Shown: piece after piece, positions 55,949-64,000 of the stretch | How the letters are laid out: the number at the start of each line of letters is the position of its first letter | Position numbering within the stretch: the stretch's first letter is position 1 | From: Cepaea nemoralis | Lineage: Eukaryota; Mollusca; Gastropoda; Stylommatophora; Helicidae | Length of the DNA stretch: 64,000 bases | NCBI GenBank assembly: GCA_014155875.1 | Contig: JACEFZ010027757.1 | Location: forward strand, 124,001-188,000 | Direction of reading: 5' to 3' | Notes under the pieces: model-generated | Database searches by the model: none | Seen by the model: only the letters and a program-made list of their open reading frames with translations | Told to the model about the DNA's origin: nothing | Made by a program: the position numbers and the translations under genes

Positions 55949-56191
55949 GAGTCTCTGTGGCGAAGTGGTCAAGTCGTTTGACTCGCCCTCCGAAGGTTGT
56001 GAGTTCGATCCCGGGCCGCGTCCTTTGGTTCACGAGTTAAATTTTTCTGAGACTCCTATGGGTCGTCGCTAGAGCTACGGAGTTCATGCTTTGTGCAACA
56101 CTTTCCGCGCTGCAGAAAGAGGCCGAGCCATATGGGATAAAACCTGGTGCAATGAAGTCGACCCTGTCGACTTTTAAGCGACTTTATTTTT
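55949..56191 (+). repeat. SINE2 copy with a 10-bp TSD (best preserved head)
   Basis: Flanked by TCAAGTGTAG (55939-55948 and 56192-56201). Head: gagtctctgtggcgaagtgg and gtgagttcgatcccgggccg (clear A and B boxes). Body: actcctatgggtcgtcgcta, gccgagccatatgggataaa, end tcgacttttaagcgac and T-rich. Confidence 0.95.
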
Positions 56192-56201
56192 TCAAGTGTA
56201 G

Positions 56202-56800
56202 CCCATACACTGGCTACTACTCCTATAGTCTGTCCAGAAATGAATGCCTTCATTCACGATCAATTATTTTGAAAACTGTTGCATCGTTATGAAATTTTTC
56301 CTGCCGTCTTATATTTACCCCCACCTAAGGAATATGTCTTTGATAGGTCCAAATGCAAATTAAATCATGGAAAGTGGCAACATTTCTTTGATGTTTTGGT
56401 GAAAAACTAGTGATTTCTCGCTAACAAACTTGTTTTACAGTAATTTCCCGCCAGTTCGGATGACGACACAAGGCTCTACATGAGGCACTTGTCATAAGGC
56501 CAATCCCATGTCCCACGAGAAAATTAACTATTCAGCGCTAATGTTTCTGTGTGAAGATGTAATACATTTAATAACATGCACTTCATCTGTCCCGTAAATT
56601 ATATACCGCATATAAACAAACTTTGAAATCTGCTGTACAATCTCCAGAACAAAATTTTATTTGTTGGGTGGACACAATGATAAGGTTATATGCTAAATCT
56701 CATCATTTTCCCTCAGTTGGTTACTGAGATATGGAATTTGATATTGGGGCAGACAAAAGTAAACAGACTATAGCAGTTTTCACCACCAGGGAGTACACTG
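56202..56800. other. No recognised feature
   Basis: Mostly unique-looking sequence with no exon or repeat I can identify. Confidence 0.4.
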
Positions 56801-57000
56801 GACTGATTTTTGCATGTGGAATAGCTTTCTCTATTACCAGTGTCACTTGCCATCAGGCGAATCCACTCTGACTTATGAGGTTCTTGTAATTTATGTCCCA
56901 AGTCGAGGATGAGAAGTCAACATTTTAGTCCAGCTGACCGGTGTACAGGTTAAACCCACTTTGACATCAGCAAACCAGAAGTTTAAGAGTGAGTGCTCTT
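56801..57000 (-). repeat. SINE4 copy, target of a LINE C-type insertion
   Basis: Plus strand: ttgcatgtggaatagctttc, gtgtcacttgccatcaggcg, aagtcgaggatgagaagtca, gtttaagagtgagtgctctt. The head is cut at 57000 by the LINE insertion, and its last bases are duplicated as the TSD. Confidence 0.82.
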
Positions 57001-57011
57001 ATCTGTAGTGA

Positions 57012-57413
57012 CCTGCGCTTCGGAGGTCACGGGTAGCAAGCATCACCTGGATCTTTTCTCCGGGGCATGCCGGTGTGCTGGGGAATGAACAGACGGACAG
57101 ATTGGCTGGCTCTGCAAAACTTGGTGGAGTATTGATGCATGACAAGACAGACGTGGTTGCGGCATTGTGGGAGCACGTGTACACCTCGGAGGAGCAAATG
57201 GATCACCATAGTCTGGTAAGAATGAGACAGCAAGGTGTGACGAGGGGATCTGGCCGACGATCGACACTCAGAGGAAAGGCGAGACGGACATATAATCAGA
57301 TTACTACTGGAACTATTAGTGTTGGAACTCTTCGCTGGCTGCTGAGGATAGGGACGGAGCGCTTATGGGAATGTCCCGAACGCTGTGATGTCGGTTCCTA
57401 AATCAATCAATCA
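57012..57413 (+). mobile_element. 5'-truncated LINE C 3' end with an 11-bp TSD
   Basis: Flanked by ATCTGTAGTGA (57001-57011 and 57414-57424). Encodes the end of ORF2 in one open frame: VLGNEQTDRLAGSAKLGGVL, KTDVVAALWEHV, RGKARRTYNQITTGTISVGT, ERLWECPERCDVGS, stop, then the AATC tail. It keeps the Glu that is a stop in the copy at 14511. Confidence 0.93.
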
Positions 57414-57599
57414 ATCTGTAGTGATTGATGAAGACAGCAAGAGAAGATTCTTGACAGCCTTGAGTCACATATAATTGGTAGACATTGTAGTGAACTTCCA
57501 ATCTGACGAGTGTCTACATGTCAACTACAACAAAATTCACCACTAGGGCCTTGACTACAAACATTGCAGGGCATGAACTTTGCTGGGGTCTATGTCATG

Positions 57600-58140
57600 T
57601 ACATTCATTCATTCATTCATTTCAGTAGCATGTCCTTTGCAGAACCTCGCTCCCATAACAACCTTCCGGAAAACCTCTCGATCATAAGCAAGATGTCCCG
57701 CGTCTGATACACCCATCTGGAGATCATCCGCCACATCCTGCACCCATCTTCTCTTTGGCCTTCCTCTTCCTCTCTTCCCAGGCATATACCCTTCCATTAT
57801 TGTTCTCCCCAAACTTTTGTAAAGTTTAAAGTGACCGAAATATTTCAATTTTCTTTGTTTTATCGTCTTTAATAGCCAACCTTCTTCAATATTCAACTCT
57901 TGAAGTATGGATGCATTTGTTCTTTTCTTTACCCAAGATATTCTTAGAACTCGTCTATAACATTTATATTCAAAGGCGTTTATGTGCTGTTCAGCTTGTT
58001 TAGTAAGTGTCCATGTCTCACAGGCGTATGTTGCAATGGAAAAGATGCATGCTCTTAAAAATCTAATTTTTGTAGTTCTGTCTGTCCCATTCCATAATTT
58101 ATTCAGCTGTTTTAGTCTTTGAAGAGCAACTGAATGTCAT
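57600..58140 (-). pseudogene. LINE K C-terminus with (ATGA)n tail
   Basis: Minus strand: LLKTIKQRKLKYFGHFKLYK, MPGKRGRGRPKRRWVQDVAD, GHLAYDREVFRKVV, RFCKGHATEMNE. The tail is ATTC on the plus strand (57602-57621). Upstream, 57900-58110 encodes the preceding thumb region with frameshifts. Confidence 0.82.
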
Positions 58141-58189
58141 GTACAGGGTAGAAAAATCTTGGGTGCCAGACATCATGGTTACAAGTTAG

Positions 58190-58430
58190 TTGCATATCTT
58201 TTACAGGATGTTGCAGTCAACTCCAGTATTTTTTTGGCTGTTTGTGATTTCTTGGCAAAATTAGATTCAATAGTTTGTCATCCCTTTCTGAGCAACTGGC
58301 ATTCATACCACTATATGAAAACTAACGCAAGGCAGTCTTGCTGCTAAATCGCCCACAGCTGTGTATTGAACCCGTCATGTGGGATTACAAATTGTGTCCG
58401 TAACACCTTTGCCACAGAGATGGCAGTCAT
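58190..58430 (-). repeat. SINE1 copy
   Basis: Plus strand: gttgcatatcttttacagga, agtcaactccagtatttttt, tttgtcatccctttctgagc, then the reversed head ending cctttgccacagagatggc. Confidence 0.85.
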
Positions 58431-59499
58431 CGGGTGCCTGGAAACATTTACCTTACACCTGCATTTTCAATTACTTGCTAAAAATATCTGCTGAATTATG
58501 GTTAGCCTTTTCTACCTGTGGTCATGCCCCTTATTCGCTTTCTGATCATATATGACTCAGTCACGAAGATTATAAGTTTTTTGGGAGTTTAGGAACCTGA
58601 ATCCTGCTTGTTTTGATGAGGAATACTTATTACAAATGTGAGTCGTTCTTTATGGATCTTTTAGTTATTTCACTAGCCCATTTCACGGAGCATAATGGGG
58701 ACGACCCGTTGCTATGAAGTTGGAACTGCGACTAACTAACTAACTAACTAGCTCATTTATTACAATACATAGTGGTAGAAAATTCCAGGGTGCCAGTTTC
58801 CATAACATTTTTACCAAGCGCCTGAATTTTCAATAATTGTCTTAGCCTTTATTTGCAGAAAACAAAATTCTGACTCCCGAGAACAGGGTGCCGTCTCCTG
58901 AATTATGTTTTTTTTTCTACCTCTGACTATAAATTTTGAATTGCTTAAAATTGTCACAGGCATTTAACAGAGAAAGCTTAGTTTCCATGGCACAAAAGTT
59001 GCATAATTTGTTTTTCAAAAATAATGTAACATTAATTGGTTCTCTTTATACTAATGGGCATTCATTCTTAATGGTTAATGTGATCTTCTGACACAATACG
59101 TCAAAACGAATTATTTATTTGAATAGGTCTTATCACAAACACAGTTATATATGGTTGTTAAGGTATTTGTTCAGACAAAAAAGTTACAGTGATTTCAGGG
59201 TTAAGCAGCAAGTTATAAAAGTGCTCAGTTGGTCAACCAGAGAGACGAAAGGAGACGGATTGTATCTGCAGCAAAGAACCTCAATGGCTCGGAACGCTGA
59301 AGAAGAAGAAGAGAATCCAACTATGCAGATTGCCTAACTTAAAAGTAAATTACGAAAAAAAATCTCCTTCCTTTCTTTCAAGGGGAGTATATCACAAGTG
59401 AAAAAATCTCTGGAAGCCTTGGAGATGTGGTCGTATAGAAGATACTGAAAATTAATTGGACAGTCAAAATGACTAATTTTAGAAAGAGGCATCAGAAAG
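58431..59499. other. No gene; one LINE-tail-like repeat
   Basis: 58722-58752 has CTAA/ACTA repeats preceded by gttggaactgcgactaac, probably another RNase H LINE 3' tail. The rest is AT-rich without a recognised feature. Confidence 0.4.
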
Positions 59500-59824
59500 A
59501 GGCAGCCATAATTTTTTGGCCACGTTATGAGAAGACAAAAACTGGAACATGTTGTGACAACTGGAAAGATTTGCGGAAAGAGAGCCAACACGCCAATTGA
59601 TACATGATGTTGTAGATCATAATTTGTGGAGGCATGATCACCCACACCAGCCGTTAAGCCATTGGATGATGATATCACACCTAGTTGTGTACCTCAAAGT
59701 TCTGCGAGTCCGACCGACTCTAGCATGCATCCATGTAAGGTTTGCTTCCTCTAGACAAGACTCCATCCGATGTAATGGTCACTATTTACCCGTGATTGTG
59801 GGTAGTTTTCGTTAATAACAATTT

Positions 59825-60090
59825 GCCAGAGCAGTGACCTTAAAGTGTAATCTTTGCGAATTTCAATTTCCGTGGGATTTTTAAAGTGCACAATTGGCAC
59901 AGAGGACCTCCTTTTGTTTGCCCTTATCCGAGCAGGCTAGGTATCACTGATACTGTCAGATCTCCCTAATCAGGAGATCAGAAATGCATGTGTTGCATAC
60001 CAGTGGTTCTAGGAAAAATTATCAGCCCTATGCTGGGATCGAATCTATGCGGAGTCTGAAGCAGACATAAGTTCTCAGCCACAACTTCCA
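59825..60090. repeat. SINE3-like copy
   Basis: tgccagagcagtgaccttaa, ttccgtgggatttttaaagt, aatcaggagatc and a B-box-side gggatcgaatct resemble 9005-9165 and the SINE3 layout in the reversed orientation. Confidence 0.5.
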
Positions 60091-60124
60091 GTTTAGAGTA
60101 GAGTGATTTTGGGACTTAGACCAA

Positions 60125-60400
60125 GTAAGTAAAGTCATCTCATCTCGTTCCTCTTATACCATGCAGTGTTGAGGTTAAGCAAAAACAGCAGGAAAGAGCC
60201 AGTTAATGGGCGTCATGTATCGAGATTTCCCATGGACTGTTATTCCCTCTGTCCATTGTTTACGTGGCCGGCCTCTTATTCTGACTTCATTGGTCTGTAC
60301 CACATTGCTTGTTGTGGTATACTGTTAGTTGGTAACCTAGTTATGTAGCTGAACCATTTCATTTGCTGTTTTCTAATGAAGTCTAGTGCTGCTACATAGT
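60125..60400 (-). mobile_element. LINE B 3'-end fragment
   Basis: Plus strand: tcatctcatctcgttcctct, catggactgttattccctct, tgcttgttgtggtatactgt. Same C-terminal region as 9900-10200. 60401-61150 holds no recognised feature. Confidence 0.8.
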
Positions 60401-61154
60401 CATTACTATTAGTAGGGAATTCGATCGTGCTGCGGCCCGAAATGAAACCGGAAGTGATATACCATGCCACCTTGCAATGATCCACTGTGTCCCCAAAAAT
60501 GGCTATGTAAAGACCATTCATACTTTCGACATCATTCATTCATTCAAATATCATGTGTCAATAACAGACACCATCTTGGGTTCTGCAGAAATGGTTAGTC
60601 TAATATTCCATGCACAGTGATTGGTTGAAATTATCATGGCTTTTAAATAAATGTTATTATCTGCCATAAAGTAATTTTATTTTCTAGAGCTTGTGTATTT
60701 AATTTGAATGATATTTTTCTATGGATATTCAAATTCTGCACCCATTTTTACATATATGAGGAAAGTTTCAGCGATTATGGTCAACTATGGGGGTAGACAA
60801 AAATTATTTCTGCTGGCATATTTCATCTTTGTGAATGGAAATTCAAGATGGCAGCCGACGGGAGTATCAATAGGACAAGGCTCAAAACGGGCAATCTGAA
60901 CTACTAATGTTATAGAGAATACAAGTTTAAAGATTATTAATGATTTATTTGTATACTTGTACTATTTTGTTATCATTTAACATGACGGAACATATATTTG
61001 AAGTCGGGTTTCATATCCGTCTATGAGACAATCTCGCATGGACCAGAAGTGGAAATAATAGGCTACACTGAAGATCTCCAAAATTACAGGATTTATGACA
61101 AAATTTTAACCCTAGGCACCTACACTCAATTGTGAATATCTCCACTTAGAAATG

Positions 61155-62345
61155 ACATAGGTCTGCAAGGTGTGGAATGTGCCTGGCCCTGCAGCCAGCA
61201 GGATTAGGATCGGCTAGCCTCTCCCAGGAGGGGTGAAGAGCGAAAATTAGTAGCCGGCCGATGACCCGCAGACTACACAAGTCAACCCCCACCTCCACGT
61301 GGTGCAGACCAGGCAACCATGACTGCGAGGTCATGGGCTAACGGGGCTATGGCTCGCCATAGGGGATGGACTCCCTGTGGTCAGATTAGTGTCCTAAACC
61401 TGCGACTGGCCTAGCAAGCCGGCAGGGGACCTTCATACTGCTCATAGAAAAACTAAGAAGTATAAACGAACTGACCAAATGGACATCGACCGTGCAATGT
61501 TAATGGACTACGAGATAGATCAGAGACTCAAAAAATAGGCACAATGAACGTCTGTGGTTTCAATAGTAAAGAAGAAGAGCTCATAGAAACAATGGAAGAG
61601 AGGAACATTGGACTGATGGGAATAGCGGACACCAGAACAAAGGGGAAAGGATGCAAGGAGCTTCACCAAGCAAAACAGAGGTAATGACTATAACTAAAGA
61701 AGAACAAACAACAACAATTCACCTAAACGAACATCCCTTGAAACAAGTACAGAGTTTCAAGTACCTATACTTCCGAAGTATAATATCATCAAATGGCAGA
61801 TCAGAAGACGAGATCGAAAATAGGTGCAATAAGGCAAATCAACTCATTGGACAAATGGCACCAATACTAAAGAACAATATCAATAACTACTAAGAAAGCA
61901 CTTTACAACACAATCTTCCTGCCAACTCTATGCTACCAATGCCAAACCTGGACAATGACAGAAAAAGAGAAAAGAAAAATCACAACAGAAATGAGGTTCC
62001 TGAGAAGAATACTCAAACGTATCAAGAAGAGATAAGATCAGAAATGAAGAAATCAGGACTAAAGTGGGGGTTAAAGCAGCACTAGATTTTATCAGAAAGC
62101 AGAAAGTCAAATGGTTTGGCCATGCTAGTAGGTTACCAGTCAACAGCATACCACAACAAGCAATGATGTACAGACCAGACGGAAACAGGAAGAGGCCGAC
62201 CACGTAAACGTTGGACGGAGGGAATAGCAGAGTCCATGGGAATATCGATATATGAAGCCCATAATTGGGCACTCTCACGAAGTTTATTCTTCACCTCGAC
62301 ACCGCAAGGTATAAGAGGAACTTGATGAGATGAGAAATGACATAC
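61155..62345 (+). pseudogene. LINE B copy with both ends but an internal deletion
   Basis: 5' region 61155-61530 as at 32297-32640. ORF2 begins about 61549 with TMNVCGFNSKEEELIETMEE, IGLMGIADTRTKGKG (endonuclease start). At about 61660 it jumps to the RT thumb: KTEVMTITKEEQTTTIHLNE, GRSEDEIENRCNKANQLIGQ, MAPIL, then KKALYNTIFLPTL-type codons (61895-61930), the C-terminal domain with frameshifts, and the ATGAG tail at 62323-62335. The rest of the endonuclease and the RT palm are missing. Confidence 0.85.
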
Positions 62346-62647
62346 AGGCATAATTGAGGTACCATTAGATTTGGTTTTTCAAGACATATCCATCTGCTGT
62401 GGTCTCATTAGTAAATACTAAATTTAAAAAAAAATCATGATGGAACCTACTAATTACCAACACTTTACTTTAGTACTACCATTTATGAACTATGAATGTC
62501 ATCATTTATGTTTTTCTCTCTTCCTGATTCATTGAGTATTCTTCTCTGGAATCTCATTTCATTGTTGTGATTTGTCTTTATTATTTGTCTGTCAATGTCC
62601 CGCTTTGGCACTGGTAGTGGTAGCATAATAAGCTAAGCAATCATTAT

Positions 62648-63873
62648 CATCGGAGTGACTATTCGCAATGTCATTGCGAATAGAAAAAATTATATTCGCA
62701 ATGGAAGTAGGTCATGAGATGATTCCTATGCGTCTTTCCGTATTACAATATTTTTTTGAAATATTAGCGTGTCCTCAGTAGCATAGTGGTTAGTGTCTCC
62801 GCCTGGTAGACGGGAGCTCGAGGATCGATTCCCCGCCGGGAGGCAGTATTTTTTTTTTTTTCATTTTCAGGAATTAGGTGACACCAATGCTAGTCTGATG
62901 ATTTCGCTTTAGGCATATGTTTTCTACGGATTTTGTGTATTAGGTGTTGTTTATCTTGCTGCACAAGAACCTGCGCACTTCTCTTTCTGTTCTTATCTGG
63001 CCTCTACTTTTGTTGTCTTGGGAAAGGCGCTTATTAGCCATCCGAACACGAGTTCTTCTCTCTCTCTTTCGCTCTAAGTCTCGATCTCCCACCTCTCTCT
63101 TTCTTGTCTTTACCACTCTTTAATGTCTTTCAATACATCTTTCTCGTATCTCTGTCTCTCACACTTTCTTCGTTATCTATCTCTCTCCTCTCTCTTTTCC
63201 ACCTGCTTCATATATACCAGGTTTTCCTGCACTTTATATGCGTAGCATTTCTTTATCCTTGTTTATTTATTAATTCATGAGGCCAGTCAGTCGAAAGCCT
63301 GGTGTTTTAATTGCTTAATCATGTCTCTCTGAGGCGAAGCATATTACTGGAGGCCATAGAAAGTGTCAAATTAAGAGAATCATCACTGCTGCGATATTAT
63401 CAGGACATAAATAGTAGGATGGTAACCTAAACAAACATGAATGCCTGGTAATAGTAAGTGTACAGAAATGAAAGTTAACAATTCTTGAACTCGCCAGAGG
63501 ACAGAATTATTTGTAGGGATCGTTATTTGTATTGGGGATACCAGTTCTGAAAAATTATTCTTGTTATTTAAACAGGGCTAAAGTAATGTAAAAATAAAAC
63601 GGGATGCCAAAAGAATGGACAGAAGTAAGAAGAAGAGTGATTCATTAAAAAATACGGAGAATTCGACAGAATTAAACTCGCAACAGTGAGCATCCCTATT
63701 TAAATTAACCACCTTCTTAGACTTCTTAATGGCCCAAACTAAAATTGACTAGTGAGCAGACGCTGTGACATGTTTGTTACTTCCCGCAATTCGATTGCGA
63801 ATATAATTTTTCTCTATTCACAATTCCATTGCGAATATAATTTTTTTTTCTATTGGCAATGGAATTGCGAATA
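62648..63873. mobile_element. Putative 1.2-kb element with palindromic terminal inverted repeats
   Basis: Left end: ctattcgcaatgtcattgcg, then agaaaaaattatattcgc. Right end: gcgaatataattttttttt, then ctattggcaatggaattgcg. Each end contains small palindromes of attcgcaat type, and the left arm is the near reverse complement of the right, with one extra module at 63787-63830. The interior has a tRNA-like segment and a pyrimidine-rich stretch, no transposase. Confidence 0.6.
62768..62846 (+). repeat. tRNA-like sequence (SINE head or tRNA pseudogene)
   Basis: tcctcagtagcatagtggtt matches an A box and gaggatcgattccccgcc a B box, in the arrangement of tRNA-Asp. The anticodon position reads GGT, the anticodon stem has a C/A mismatch at its inner pair, and a T-run follows at 62849. 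It is probably a retroposed tRNA-like element. Confidence 0.55.
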
Positions 63874-63876
63874 GAG

Positions 63877-63898
63877 CCCCCCCCCCCCCCCCCCCCCC
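63877..63898. repeat. Poly-C run of 22
   Basis: Directly follows the right inverted repeat. 63899-64000 shows nothing recognised. Confidence 0.9.
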
Positions 63899-64000
63899 AT
63901 AGTCAAGTCATAGAGTTTGAGTGAATGAGTGGATAAGGAAAGTTAAGTTGAGTAACTTATTAAATTTACAGTAACCACCTATTGCGGCAGTCGAAGTTAC

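Noticed and set aside
62768..62846. Functional tRNA gene
   Set aside because: A and B boxes are good, but the anticodon stem has a mismatch and the acceptor pairing is imperfect; tRNA-like SINE heads are abundant in this window.
49454..64000. N-terminal exon or exons of flower
   Set aside because: Searched by eye on the minus strand for a hydrophobic segment ending in a donor with the right phase; candidates with acatctg were inside the 39-bp array or LINE H. Not found.

Overview
The window is animal nuclear DNA, most likely from a mollusc or another lophotrochozoan; a gastropod would fit, but the window cannot settle this. The grounds are intron-containing gene structure, very high density of non-LTR retrotransposons, tRNA-derived SINEs, mariner/hAT/Tigger remnants and micro/minisatellites, and the absence of any long conserved ORF, operon or bacterial signal.

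The one host gene I can support is on the minus strand: a homologue of the calcium channel Flower (CACFD1 family). Three consecutive coding exons lie at 49328-49453, 45652-45759 and 36630-36738. They join in phase, have GT..AG borders, and encode the middle of the protein, a membrane segment with the MEAPCC motif, the YGLIALGKK signature and the C-terminus with its stop. The N-terminal exon or exons were not found and probably lie beyond 64000 or in an unrecognised stretch. Its two visible introns (3.6 and 8.9 kb) are mostly repeats.

Layout. 1-3900: tRNA-SINE, a rearranged mariner, a 35-bp minisatellite split by a SINE, GT/GA microsatellites. 3.9-6.6 kb: a decayed minus-strand LINE (A) carrying a SINE with a perfect target-site duplication (TSD). 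6.6-9.9 kb: GAT microsatellite, SINEs, a hAT MITE. 9.9-16.1 kb: a clear nest, a 4.46-kb RNase H-bearing LINE (C, plus strand) inside a minus-strand LINE (B), bounded by a 14-bp TSD. 16.1-24 kb: SINEs, LINE 3' ends, mariner MITE, 14-bp and 62-bp tandem arrays. 24.1-24.3 kb: about 170 bp of almost pure G. 25-36 kb: minisatellites, LINE 3' ends, mariner and Tigger deletion derivatives. 36.6-49.5 kb: the flower gene, with a 4.56-kb array of about 76 units of 60 bp in one intron and 67-bp and 56-bp arrays in the other. 49.5-64 kb: SINEs with 39-bp and 30-bp arrays, foldback elements, head-to-tail deletion derivatives of LINEs.

The strongest unusual theme is that dispersed retroelements seed tandem arrays here. 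One tRNA-SINE family (called SINE5 below) is associated with three different arrays (60, 39 and 30 bp); a LINE coding segment gave a 62-bp array; and LINE 3' tails grade into microsatellites. All family labels (SINE1-7, LINE A-L) are local names used only in this annotation. No database search was possible; family assignments rest on motifs and on comparisons between copies within this window.
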